Below are positions 7,370 through 15,775 of a stretch of 17,809 bases of DNA, piece after piece; positions within the stretch are counted from its first letter, which is position 1; each line of letters opens with the position of its first letter. The position numbers and the translations under genes are program-made. The stretch is taken from contig JAQGNM010000244.1 of NCBI GenBank assembly GCA_028291845.1, positions 1 through 17,809 on the forward strand. The letters run 5' to 3'. The notes under the pieces were generated by a model, which saw only the letters and a program-made list of their open reading frames with translations, did not search any database and was not told where the DNA came from. This DNA is from Massilia sp. (GTDB lineage Bacteria; Pseudomonadota; Gammaproteobacteria; Burkholderiales; Burkholderiaceae_D).

Positions 7370-10155
7370 GGAATGTTCTTTTCTGGTTGATCGTCCACCT
7401 TCAACAGCCGCACGCCGAACAGGTCGACCCGGTTCGATGGGCCGGTCAGCCCGCCGGCGCCGCTGAAGGTGCGGTTGGCCTCGAGGTAGCTCATGTTATA
7501 AAAATCGTCGACCTCGGCGCTGTAGCTGCCGGGGCGCAGCTGCGCCGTCAATGGCGTCGAATAGGCGAACGGCACAGCGCCGGCGCGCACGTGGGGCATG
7601 CTCACCACGCCGCTGGCGACGACGGCGCCGGAGAAGTCGCGAATCGAAAAGCGCTTGACGCCGCTGCTGATGCCGAGATTGATCTGGTTGGCGCCGTTGA
7701 AGTAGCGCAGCTGCACCTGGTAGCGGCCGGCGGCGGCGACCTGGACGCGATCGCCGATGGCGGCCTCGATGACGGCGCCACTGCAGACAGGCCGGCTGTG
7801 ATGGCTGCGGTTGCCGGAGAGCGCATACACCGCTTCGGCGGCGTAGCAGGCATCGCCCGGCGTCACGGTGTGGCTGCCGGCGGTGAGACCGGCGGAGACC
7901 AGTACGCCGTCGCGATACAAATTGTAGGTGGTGGCGCCGCTGCCGCCGGCGATGCTGACGCGGTCGGGCGCCGTCAGGGCAAGGCCCGGTTCAGGCGGCG
8001 CGAACAGGGCGGGCGATGCCAGCGTGGGCTCGCCATGCACCTGGTGCAGCGCCTGCTGGCCCGGGTCGAGCCGGCCCAGGCGCAGCACGATGCGGCTGCT
8101 GGCCGGCAGGGCATCCCAGGCGATGCGCGATGCCGTCCACTTGCCGTTGACGCTGACGGCGGCCAGCGTATAAAAACCGTCGGTGCGCGCCGCCGGCGGC
8201 AGCTCGATGGTGATGGCTATGGTTTTGTCACGCAGGCGCAGGCCGCGCAGTGCAATCTGCCGTGCGCCTTTCAAGGTGTCGCGGTGCAGGCGGCTGGTGA
8301 TGAACGGACGCAGAATGACGCCGCCAGCGTCGTGCGACACCCCGAACACCGATTCGATCACCATGCCGAGATAGCCGCCGACCGACCACAGTTGCCTGCG
8401 CGAGTTGATGACGGGGCCGGACAATGCCGGCTGCGCCTGGTCGAGCAGCAGCGCCTGGCCGGACAGCCATTCGAGGTTTTCCATGTTCGACAGATTGAGC
8501 GCGGCGCCGCGCATCAAGCTCGCATAGGCGGCGTCGGCCACCGCGACGTTGTTGCCGATGGCGGCGGCGCGCAAGCCGTAGGCGGTGACGAAAGGCCAGA
8601 TGGCGCGGTTGTGGTAGACCGGCCGGTCCGGCTGCTGCGGGTAGATCACCGGCGCGCCGTGCGGTCCGTGCGGGTAGCGCGCCAGGATGCTGCGCGTCTG
8701 CGCGGCGTCGGCGACGCCGGTGACGATCGCCAGCGATTCGCCCAGCCAGTCGAATCGGTGCAGCGGCGCGCCGTCGAAGTGGGGGCCGGTGATGCTGGCG
8801 TACATGCCGGCGTCGGCCAGCCAGAAGCGGCGGTTGATGGCCTGTTTCAGCGCGCCCGCCCATCGTGTGTATTTGTCGGCCTGCGCGGGTTGTCCCAGTT
8901 CCTGCGCCAGCGATGCGGCCAGCTGCAAGGCCTTATAGTGAGCGGCGTTGGTCGACAGCGCCTTGCTGCTGGCCAGCGAAGCGATGTCGTCGACGATCCA
9001 GGCGCTGTAGCTTTGCTCGCGCCAGTCGAGAAACGAGGCTTCGCCCATGTATAAACCGTCGGCGGCGTCGAAGGCGGCGATGCGGTCGTTGTCGAGCGTG
9101 TTGGTCAGCGCCTGCAGAGCGCGCGCGGCAAAGGCGGCGCGCTGCTTTGGGGGCAGCAGGTCGAGCACGCGGGCGGCGCCGAAGGCCCAGGCAACGCGGT
9201 CGGTGCTGGCCGGCCAGCTGCCACCGGTGCCGGTGTCCTGGATGATCTGCAGGCCGTCGGCGCTGCCGGCGGCACCGGCTGGCCGCCCGAGTTCGGCGCG
9301 CCATGGCGACAGCTTGAAGTCGAGCGAGCGCATCACCCGTTGCGGGTCGAGCAGGGCCAGGCCGAGGTCGGCCGCGTACGACAGATCGCGCGTCCACACG
9401 TAGTGCCACTGCGCGCCGGTTTCGAAGCAGGCGCAGTCGATGGCGGCGCCGCCGTTGTAATTGCCGTCGCGGATGGCGGCCACGGCGTTCTGCCGCATTT
9501 CGCTGGTGGCCAGGGTGAACAAGGCGTCGAACGGCAGGCTGCCGCTCCTCACCGTGGGCGCGGCGGCGCTTTCCCGCAGCTCGACGAAGGCGGGCACCGG
9601 ATCGCGCAAGGTGGCGGAGGTAGATATGGTATAGCGGCGCAAGGGCGCGTCAAGACGGTCGACCGAAAAGCGCGCCGTCGCCGATTTGCCGTCCCAGGTC
9701 GGCCAGTGAACTGTTGTCAGCGCAACCTGGCCGCGGTGCGGATCGGCGCCGGCGCTGTCGGCGAGGCGTTCGAGGCGCTCGATGCGCAGCACGGGCTTAT
9801 CGGCTTGCCTGGCGTCGAGCCGGAAGAGATAAATGGCCGCCTCGCGCACGAACAGGTGCATTTCCGGTCCGGCGCGTTGTAACAGGGCGGTGTCGACGTC
9901 GGGCTGCAGCGCGCCGTCGCCGGCGCCGATCCACTCGACTTGCCAGTCGGCGCTGCCCAGCTTGAAACCGTGATAGCCGGGGCGGATGGCGATACGCGCT
10001 TCATGGATGCCGTCGCCGGCCTCTTTGAGCACATCGGCGGTGCCCCAGCCATTGAAGCCGCCGCGCACGTACATGGGTTCAGCCAGTGGCGCGGCGGCCG
10101 CCGGGCCGCACCAAAATAGAGCCGCCGCGAGGACGACCGGCGTCAAACGTTTCAT
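7366..10155 (-). CDS. Exported modular six-hairpin-type glycoside hydrolase with starch-binding-like N-terminus
   Basis: This 929-residue protein has a signal peptide (residues 1 to about 22, ending AAAA). Residues 27-125 form a beta-sandwich beginning MYVRGGFNGWGT, as in the starch/glycogen-binding domains of pullulanases and CBM48-like modules. Residues of about 205-620 look like an (alpha/alpha)6 toroid: HYVWTRDLSYA (251-261), DWREQSYSAW (377-386), YHNRAIWPF (514-522), MENLEWLSG (558-566) and RQLWSVGGYLG (587-597) resemble active-site loops of glucoamylase/GH63-like enzymes. Candidate acid/base residues are Asp257, Glu380 and Glu559 or Glu562, chosen by position only. Two smaller beta domains follow (about 722-790 and 795-925), the last resembling a ligand-binding sandwich. 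The ATG shares one base with the preceding TGA stop (TGATG) and the end overlaps the esterase start. The broad role, hydrolysis of an alpha-glucan outside the cytoplasm, is likely; the exact family is not identified. Confidence 0.75.
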   Translation of the reverse strand: MKRLTPVVLAAALFWCGPAAAAPLAEPMYVRGGFNGWGTADVLKEAGDGIHEARIAIRPGYHGFKLGSADWQVEWIGAGDGALQPDVDTALLQRAGPEMHLFVREAAIYLFRLDARQADKPVLRIERLERLADSAGADPHRGQVALTTVHWPTWDGKSATARFSVDRLDAPLRRYTISTSATLRDPVPAFVELRESAAAPTVRSGSLPFDALFTLATSEMRQNAVAAIRDGNYNGGAAIDCACFETGAQWHYVWTRDLSYAADLGLALLDPQRVMRSLDFKLSPWRAELGRPAGAAGSADGLQIIQDTGTGGSWPASTDRVAWAFGAARVLDLLPPKQRAAFAARALQALTNTLDNDRIAAFDAADGLYMGEASFLDWREQSYSAWIVDDIASLASSKALSTNAAHYKALQLAASLAQELGQPAQADKYTRWAGALKQAINRRFWLADAGMYASITGPHFDGAPLHRFDWLGESLAIVTGVADAAQTRSILARYPHGPHGAPVIYPQQPDRPVYHNRAIWPFVTAYGLRAAAIGNNVAVADAAYASLMRGAALNLSNMENLEWLSGQALLLDQAQPALSGPVINSRRQLWSVGGYLGMVIESVFGVSHDAGGVILRPFITSRLHRDTLKGARQIALRGLRLRDKTIAITIELPPAARTDGFYTLAAVSVNGKWTASRIAWDALPASSRIVLRLGRLDPGQQALHQVHGEPTLASPALFAPPEPGLALTAPDRVSIAGGSGATTYNLYRDGVLVSAGLTAGSHTVTPGDACYAAEAVYALSGNRSHHSRPVCSGAVIEAAIGDRVQVAAAGRYQVQLRYFNGANQINLGISSGVKRFSIRDFSGAVVASGVVSMPHVRAGAVPFAYSTPLTAQLRPGSYSAEVDDFYNMSYLEANRTFSGAGGLTGPSNRVDLFGVRLLKVDDQPEKNIP

Positions 10156-12518
10156 CAGCGGTAGGCTCCGTCGAGGATGATTTTTTCCAGCGCGTTCACG
10201 GAGCGCAGCATGGGGAAGTCGGCCGGCCGGTACGCGGGCGGCGTGCGAAAGGCGAGCTGGCCGATGATGTCCGTTTGCGCCGCCTGCACCGTCGCCGTCT
10301 TCAGGCGCCGCCCATCGAGACTGACGCACAGGGCGCCGCGTGCGCAATCGGCTGCCGTCAGCAACGCCGGCCTGCCCGGTTGCACGGCGAAAGTCGCGCG
10401 TACGCGCCGGCGCGAAGCATCGAGCAGGTCGATGCTGACCGTGCGCGTCAGCGGCCCTTTTAATAGCATCCGCCAGCGCTGGGTCCTCGCATTGCGCTTG
10501 ACGTCGACATCGAGTGATTCTCCCTGGCCGAACGGCAGGCGCGCAAACAGGCCGGTCCAGGCGGACGGCAAGGCCGGCACGAAGCGTATGACGCCTGCCG
10601 GCAGGTCCGGGCGAAATCCCAGGTAGTCCTGGTAGCCGTTGCGCGCGAACTCGGCCACGCTCCACGACTGCGCATAGGTGCCGGACGGTTTCAGGGTGCC
10701 GTCGTCTTGCGGCACCGCGTCGAGCAGTTCGCTCATGTGGCCGAGGGTGGCGTGGGCGCCTTCGGCGCCGATGCCGAGCATCTGGCGTCCCAGGTTCCCG
10801 CTCAATGTCCAGGCGTGGTCCTGGTAACCGAACTTGTTCAGCGCGGTGACTGTAAACCCTGCGTTCCAGCCCCAGATGGTGCCCTGGTGGTAGGCCGCGT
10901 CCTTGTGGTGATAGGCGGGGTTCTCGTGGCGCGGATGAAAATAGATATCCTGGTCGCTCAGCGAGGCGATGCCATAAGGGTAGAGCAGGGCGCCCGCGGC
11001 GTTTTTGATCACCTTCACCTGCACCGCGGGGGCAATGAAGTCGTCGAAGGGAATCGACACCAGCATCAACTGGTTCGGTCGCATTTTCAGGTCGCGGCTG
11101 CCGTCTTCGCGCAGGCGGTCGGCCATGGCGCCGCCGTCCCAGAATGTGCGCACGAAGCTGCGCTTGACCCTGGCGGCCAGCGCCGACCATTGTTTCGCCT
11201 TTTCAGGATCTCCCGCCTGCCTTGCCAGTTCGGCGCCGGTTTGCAAGGCGGTGTACCACAGGGCCTGGATATCGACCGCCTTCGGCCCGCGCGCCGACCA
11301 CGGCTCGCGGTTGGCGATACGCGCATCCATCCAGGTATCGGCGCTGTCGTGCTTGAGCAAGCCGTCGCTGTCGGCATAGCGGGCGATGGCGCCGTCCAGG
11401 TACGGCACGGCCACCTTGAACATCTGCGCGGCGAAGGCCTTGTCGCCCGTGTAGCGGATGGTTTCCAGCGCCTCGCGCAGCATCCATGGGGTGCCGTCGA
11501 CGGTATTGAAAATGACCGGGGCGCTGGCCGACACCCGGTTCGGAATGCGGCCATAGTCGTCCGGCCTGTCCTTGTCGAGCGCTTGAAAGCGGGCGAAATT
11601 GGCCAGCACCGCCTTGGCCTGGTCGAACTGCCCGCTCACCAGCAAGGTGCCGGGCAGCGCGATAAAAGTGTCGCGGCCCCAGTTGTCGCGAAACCACGGC
11701 AGGCCGGCCCAGATGCCGGCGCCGCCCAGTGTCGAGGCGTCGTCGACCACGAACATGCTCGACGATGCCCTGGCCCAGTTGAGGGCGCGGTTGTAGGTGG
11801 CGTCGCTGGTGGCCAGATAACTCGTCGTCAGCAGCGCGTGGCGGGCGACTTTTTCATGTGCGATGGCGGTACCGGGATCGATGGCGCGGGCACGCGCCAA
11901 GGCCTGCTCGGCGGAGGTGCCGACCGCCGCGACCACCGTCAGGGAGGCCGCCGGCGCCAGCGTGCGCAGCACCAGGCCCGCATCGAGCCGGAACGGACGA
12001 TCGGCCACCAGGGCGACGAACAGGCTGTCGCCGGCGGCGGGCGCCACCAGCACGGCGCCGCCGCGCCGCGAAATCGTCCCGGGCGCGCGCAGCAGCGGCG
12101 CGATCGCCAGCATCCCGGGTCGCGGCGCGGCAAGCGCCATTGCCATCGCGTGTTGTTTCGACAATAGAGCCAATTCTTCGGTAACGCCGCCGGCATGCTT
12201 TAGGCGTCGGCCCCACGGCACGACCTGTTCGGCGGCGCCTTCGCGCGGCAGCACAGCATCCTCATAAATACTTGCGTAGTCAAGTAATTGCGTGCCGGCG
12301 CGGGTAACGTAGCCCTCGCCGTTGCCGGTGCCTTGAGTCACGCCGGCATAGTAGCCGTCGATATTGTCGCCAGCGACAAAGCGCGCCTGGCGGCCCGGGG
12401 CCACGTCGATCGCCATCGCATCGAACAGGGCGGCGACATCGGGCACCTGGGCGCTGGCCGGCGCCGCTGGCAGCAGCGCGGCGGCCAGCAGGGCGAGAAA
12501 CGGACGTAAGAAGGGCAT
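10155..12518 (-). CDS. Exported amylo-alpha-1,6-glucosidase / glycogen-debranching-type enzyme (GH133-like)
   Basis: This 787-residue protein has a signal peptide (residues 1-23, cleavage after ASA). The catalytic part matches the debranching-enzyme C-terminal (alpha/alpha)6 domain. GLPWFRDNWGRDTFIALPG (272-290) is the family's strongest signature; NTVDGTPW (338-345), DTWMDAR (394-400), HQGTIWGW (544-551) and GTYAQSWS (613-620) are also family motifs. Residues from about 25-230 form the N-terminal beta domain and about 640-787 a C-terminal beta-rich tail. Such enzymes remove alpha-1,6-linked glucose branches. Most characterised debranching enzymes act on glycogen in the cytoplasm, so export points to use of external glucan. 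The ATG at 12518 has a GGAG ribosome site nine bases upstream, and the gene is first in a three-gene operon with overlapping stops and starts. Confidence 0.87.
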   Translation of the reverse strand: MPFLRPFLALLAAALLPAAPASAQVPDVAALFDAMAIDVAPGRQARFVAGDNIDGYYAGVTQGTGNGEGYVTRAGTQLLDYASIYEDAVLPREGAAEQVVPWGRRLKHAGGVTEELALLSKQHAMAMALAAPRPGMLAIAPLLRAPGTISRRGGAVLVAPAAGDSLFVALVADRPFRLDAGLVLRTLAPAASLTVVAAVGTSAEQALARARAIDPGTAIAHEKVARHALLTTSYLATSDATYNRALNWARASSSMFVVDDASTLGGAGIWAGLPWFRDNWGRDTFIALPGTLLVSGQFDQAKAVLANFARFQALDKDRPDDYGRIPNRVSASAPVIFNTVDGTPWMLREALETIRYTGDKAFAAQMFKVAVPYLDGAIARYADSDGLLKHDSADTWMDARIANREPWSARGPKAVDIQALWYTALQTGAELARQAGDPEKAKQWSALAARVKRSFVRTFWDGGAMADRLREDGSRDLKMRPNQLMLVSIPFDDFIAPAVQVKVIKNAAGALLYPYGIASLSDQDIYFHPRHENPAYHHKDAAYHQGTIWGWNAGFTVTALNKFGYQDHAWTLSGNLGRQMLGIGAEGAHATLGHMSELLDAVPQDDGTLKPSGTYAQSWSVAEFARNGYQDYLGFRPDLPAGVIRFVPALPSAWTGLFARLPFGQGESLDVDVKRNARTQRWRMLLKGPLTRTVSIDLLDASRRRVRATFAVQPGRPALLTAADCARGALCVSLDGRRLKTATVQAAQTDIIGQLAFRTPPAYRPADFPMLRSVNALEKIILDGAYR

Positions 12519-12610
12519 CGGGTGGTTCTCCAGTGAATCAGCGGGTACGTAGTTCGCTTACATGGGACGTGCTGTAGCGGCGTCAGCAACTTTGTCGCCA
12601 ATGGTGAACT

Positions 12611-12638
12611 AGTTTAGCTACAAGGCAAAATGCATCAA
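12611..12638 (-). promoter_or_regulatory. Candidate sigma-70 promoter for the leftward enzyme operon
   Basis: Read leftward, TTGATG (12638-12633) and TAAACT (12616-12611) are separated by 16 bases. Transcription would begin near 12604, giving a leader of about 85 nt before the debranching-enzyme ATG. A GCTACAA element lies in the spacer. Confidence 0.35.
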
Positions 12639-12799
12639 AGTAGCGCGTAATGTTGCGGAAAGCTTGATTCAGGCCCTATTTATGCGCCGATGTAGTGCAA
12701 TTACAAGACATAATGCACCGATTTGTAGCCGAAATACAACGAGCAGTGTGGTTATTTCGTCATTCTCATCGAGAATTTAACAGTTTCGATTCGGAACGT

Positions 12800-12809
12800 C
12801 GAACGTTCG
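12800..12809. promoter_or_regulatory. Operator-like palindrome CGAACGTTCG (upstream copy)
   Basis: This perfect 10-bp palindrome with a central AACGTT directly abuts the receptor -35 hexamer at 12810. The AACGTT core with a central CG is typical of LacI-family operators. An extra AACGT half-site lies just upstream (12795-12799). Confidence 0.42.
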
Positions 12810-12837
12810 TTGACGACTAATCTAGTTTTAATACAAA
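12810..12837 (+). promoter_or_regulatory. Candidate sigma-70 promoter for the TonB receptor
   Basis: TTGACG (12810-12815) and TACAAA (12832-12837) are separated by 16 bases. A start near 12844 would give a leader of about 138 nt. The promoter lies exactly between the two GAACGTTCG palindromes, which strengthens both calls. Confidence 0.42.
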
Positions 12838-12857
12838 ATTCTTTCGACAACGTCCAA

Positions 12858-12866
12858 GAACGTTCG
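12858..12866. promoter_or_regulatory. Operator-like palindrome GAACGTTC(G) (downstream copy)
   Basis: This is a second copy of the same nine bases found at 12801-12809, with palindrome centres 57 bp apart. It would lie about 14-22 bases downstream of the predicted transcription start, a normal repressor position. Like the first copy it has an AACGT half-site just upstream (12849-12853). Confidence 0.42.
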
Positions 12867-12981
12867 CTTCAGGTTGCCGTGTAGTCGGGTTTCATGGCCG
12901 GTCGATCAGCCTGAAATTCGATGTCGACGGACAAAACGTATCAATCATTAATAACTCACCACTCAAAAAAGCAGGGGACAC

Positions 12982-15720
12982 ATGAACATCTTCGCCAGCA
13001 AGCGGTCGGGCCCATCCCATACCGGCCTTTTCTTCAAGTTGAGCCCGGTCGCAGCCGCTTGCACGCTGCTGGTCACCGCCGTGTCGGCGCAAGCGCAGGC
13101 GCAAACCGCCGGCGTGACGGCCGAGGCGCCAATGACCAGCGTTACCGTGTCGGGCATCCGCCGCGGCATCGAAGACGCCATCTCCGTCAAGAAGGACTCG
13201 ACCTCGATCGTTGAAGCGATCTCCGCCGAAGACATCGGCAAGCTGCCGGACGTGTCGATTGCCGAGTCGATCGCCCGCCTGCCGGGCCTGGCCGCCCAGC
13301 GCGTGGCCGGCCGTGCCCAGGTGATCGCCGTGCGCGGCCTGTCGCCGGACTTTTCGACCACCCTGCTCAATGGCCGCGAGCAGGTCAGCACGGGCGACAA
13401 CCGCAGCGTCGAATTCGACCAGTACCCGTCCGAATTGATCAGTGGCGTGACGGTCTACAAGACCCCCGACGCCAGCCTGATCGGCCAGGGTCTGGCCGGC
13501 ACCATCGACATGCAGACCGTGCGTCCGCTGTCCTTCGGCGGCCGCGCCGTCGCCCTGAACGCTCGCGGCGAGCGCAACTCGCTGGGCAAGATCGCCAACG
13601 CGAAAGCCACCGGCAACCGTTTCAGCGCCAGCTACATCGACCAGTTCGCCAACCGCACGATCGGCCTGGCGCTGGGCTACGCCCATCTGGAATCGCCAGT
13701 GCTGGACAATGAGACGGGCTTGTACGAGCCTTGGAAAGTGGACAGCCGCCCTGGCGTGCCGGCCGGTACGTCGATCATGGACGGCATCAAGTCGGTCGCA
13801 CGCAGCGGCAAGAATGAGCGCGATGGCTTCATGGCAGTTTTGCAATACCGTCCGAACCCGCAGTGGAACAGCGTGCTGGACTTGTACGCGTCCAAATTCA
13901 AGCGCGAAGAAACGGCAAACCAGCTGGAAGTGAATCTGTCCGGCTACAACGGCGGCTTTACGCCCGGGCTGCTGTTCAACCCGGTGACGACGTCCGATGG
14001 CGTGCTGACGGGCGGCACCGCCAACAATGTCTATCCACTGGTGCGCGGCATGTACAACAAGCGCAAGGATGACATCAAGGCTGCGGGCTGGGTCACCACC
14101 TATAAAACGCCGGCGGCAACGATTACTGGCGACCTGAGCTATTCGAAGGCGACCCGAGACGAGCTGAACCTGGAGAACAATACCCAAATCAGCAATACGT
14201 CGGCGACTCCGACCCCGTTCCTCGACAACGTGGGCCTGCGTTTCGCTGCTGGCAATTTCGCCCAAGTGGCGACCGGCCGCAGCTACGCCGACCCATCGAA
14301 CCTGTACATCCGCGACACGATTTACGGTTCCGGTTACGGCAAGGTGCCGCATGTCGATGACGAGCTCAAGAGCGCTCGCCTGGGTGCCAATATCCCGCTG
14401 GACCGCTTCTCCATTGCCAGTATCGATGTCGGCATCAACTTTTCCGACCGCACCAAGAACAAGCGTCAGCCGGAGGCCAATATTCTGCTGAACGGTTCGC
14501 CGACGACGATCTCCAGCGACCTGCAATATCCGATGGTGGACCTGGGCTTTGCCGGTAGCGGGATGATTCCGGCGTGGAACGTACCAGGCGTCGTCGCCAA
14601 GTACATGACCTTCACCCCGACCGAAAACGCCGGTTACCTGGTGGCGAAGGCGTGGCAAGTCAAGGAAAAGATCACTACCGGCTACATCAAGGGCAATATC
14701 GACGCCGACCTGTCGGACACAATTACCTTGCGCGGCAACGTGGGCGTGCAGGTGCAGCGCACCGATCAGTCGTCGCACGCCAACCTGTACGATGGCAGCC
14801 AGCCGGCCGGCCAGCAAATCAAGCCTGTCGATGACGGTAAGACATATACCGATGTGTTGCCGAGCATGAACCTGGCGTTCGGATTGCCGAACGATCAGAC
14901 CATTCGCTTCGCCGCGGCCCGCCAGATTGCCCGTCCTCGCGTCGACCAGCTGCGTTCCGCACTCGAGTTTGGCGTCGGCACCAACGACTTCAAACCGGGC
15001 GGCAGCGGCGGTAACGCACAGCTCGATCCATGGCGCGCCAATGCCTTCGATCTGTCGTACGAGAAGTATTTCGGCAAGAAGGCGTACATCGCTGTCGCCG
15101 GTTTCCACAAGAAGCTGACCAGCTACATCTACACACAGAGCTTGAACTACGATTTCTCGAAGTACATTCCTGGCACGCTGGCCCAAACCCCGTTTGGTAA
15201 CTACACGGCGCCGTTCAACGGCCAGGGTGGTAGCCTGAAAGGCGCCGAGCTGTCCGGTTCGATGCCGTTCAACCTGGTCTCGCCAATGCTCGACGGCTTC
15301 GGCGTCCAGGCCAGCTACAGCTACACCGATAGCGACATCAAGATCGAAGATCCAGGTACGAGTATCGGCACCAACATCCCGCTGCCGGGCTTGTCGAAGA
15401 ACACCAGCAATCTGACCTTGTACTACGAGAAGAACGGCTTCGAGACCCGCATCAGCCAGCGCCGACGCTCCGACTTCGTCGGCGAAATCGGTAACTTCGA
15501 TGGCAACCGCGCCTTGCGTTATGTGGTCGGCGAGAACGTTGTCGACTTCCAGATCGGCTACACCTTCCAGACCGGCGCCTTGAAAGGCGTGGGACTGGTG
15601 GCCCAGGTCAACAATCTGACCGACGAAGCCTACGAAACCTACAATGGCGACCGCAAGAAACAGCTGGAGTACCAGAAGTACGGCCGCACCGTGCTGGTCG
15701 GCGCGAACTACAAGTTCTAA
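12982..15720 (+). CDS. TonB-dependent outer-membrane receptor, probable oligosaccharide importer
   Basis: This 912-residue outer-membrane transporter would take up a ligand using energy from TonB-ExbB-ExbD. A long signal peptide covers about residues 1-40, with hydrophobic core SPVAAACTLLVTAVSA. A TonB-box-like stretch SVTVSG lies at 53-58. The plug domain (about 60-170) contains IEAISAEDIGKLPDV-type sequence and ESIARLPGL, the hallmark of the large Xanthomonas/Caulobacter receptor group that includes maltodextrin transporters. The rest is a 22-strand-type barrel ending in the usual terminal phenylalanine (GANYKF). There is no N-terminal secretin/STN signalling domain, so sigma/anti-sigma control is unlikely. 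Divergence from glucan-degrading enzymes points to malto- or branched gluco-oligosaccharides as substrate, which is inference. The ATG is preceded by AGGGG, and a strong terminator follows. Confidence 0.93.
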   Translation: MNIFASKRSGPSHTGLFFKLSPVAAACTLLVTAVSAQAQAQTAGVTAEAPMTSVTVSGIRRGIEDAISVKKDSTSIVEAISAEDIGKLPDVSIAESIARLPGLAAQRVAGRAQVIAVRGLSPDFSTTLLNGREQVSTGDNRSVEFDQYPSELISGVTVYKTPDASLIGQGLAGTIDMQTVRPLSFGGRAVALNARGERNSLGKIANAKATGNRFSASYIDQFANRTIGLALGYAHLESPVLDNETGLYEPWKVDSRPGVPAGTSIMDGIKSVARSGKNERDGFMAVLQYRPNPQWNSVLDLYASKFKREETANQLEVNLSGYNGGFTPGLLFNPVTTSDGVLTGGTANNVYPLVRGMYNKRKDDIKAAGWVTTYKTPAATITGDLSYSKATRDELNLENNTQISNTSATPTPFLDNVGLRFAAGNFAQVATGRSYADPSNLYIRDTIYGSGYGKVPHVDDELKSARLGANIPLDRFSIASIDVGINFSDRTKNKRQPEANILLNGSPTTISSDLQYPMVDLGFAGSGMIPAWNVPGVVAKYMTFTPTENAGYLVAKAWQVKEKITTGYIKGNIDADLSDTITLRGNVGVQVQRTDQSSHANLYDGSQPAGQQIKPVDDGKTYTDVLPSMNLAFGLPNDQTIRFAAARQIARPRVDQLRSALEFGVGTNDFKPGGSGGNAQLDPWRANAFDLSYEKYFGKKAYIAVAGFHKKLTSYIYTQSLNYDFSKYIPGTLAQTPFGNYTAPFNGQGGSLKGAELSGSMPFNLVSPMLDGFGVQASYSYTDSDIKIEDPGTSIGTNIPLPGLSKNTSNLTLYYEKNGFETRISQRRRSDFVGEIGNFDGNRALRYVVGENVVDFQIGYTFQTGALKGVGLVAQVNNLTDEAYETYNGDRKKQLEYQKYGRTVLVGANYKF

Positions 15721-15740
15721 TTTAGTTCGGCAGTGATCGC

Positions 15741-15775
15741 AAAAACCCCGTCGCGACCGCGGCGAGGTTTTTTTT
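15741..15775 (+). terminator. Intrinsic terminator of the TonB receptor gene
   Basis: A GC-rich stem pairs AAAACCCCGTCGC with GCGGCGAGGTTTT, with one mismatch and one G-U pair, around a short loop. It is followed by a run of eight T residues (15768-15775). It lies 20 bases after the receptor stop codon. Confidence 0.82.

Larger units (their letters stand above)
12519..12981. promoter_or_regulatory. 463-bp divergent control region of the glucan-utilisation locus
   Basis: No gene is visible here, and the base composition is clearly more AT-rich than the flanking coding DNA. It separates the leftward enzyme operon from the rightward TonB receptor. It holds one candidate promoter for each direction, two GAACGTTCG palindromes around the receptor promoter, and a pair of oppositely oriented GCTACAA...TGCAT elements (12617-12635 and 12713-12729). 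The receptor has an AGGGG ribosome site just before its ATG. Confidence 0.6.

Noticed and set aside
7300..9054. 584-codon open frame on the plus strand
   Set aside because: It is antisense to the modular hydrolase and looks like a codon-bias shadow, with no signature motifs.
10156..11190. Upstream extension of the modular hydrolase frame
   Set aside because: The added 345 codons only overlap the debranching-enzyme gene. The signal peptide and overlap start at 10155 show the real N-terminus.
10707..12167. 486-codon open frame on the plus strand
   Set aside because: It is antisense to the debranching-type enzyme and has no family features.
12892..15186. 764-codon open frame on the minus strand
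   Set aside because: It is antisense to the TonB receptor; the receptor has a ribosome site, signal peptide and family motifs, and this frame has none.
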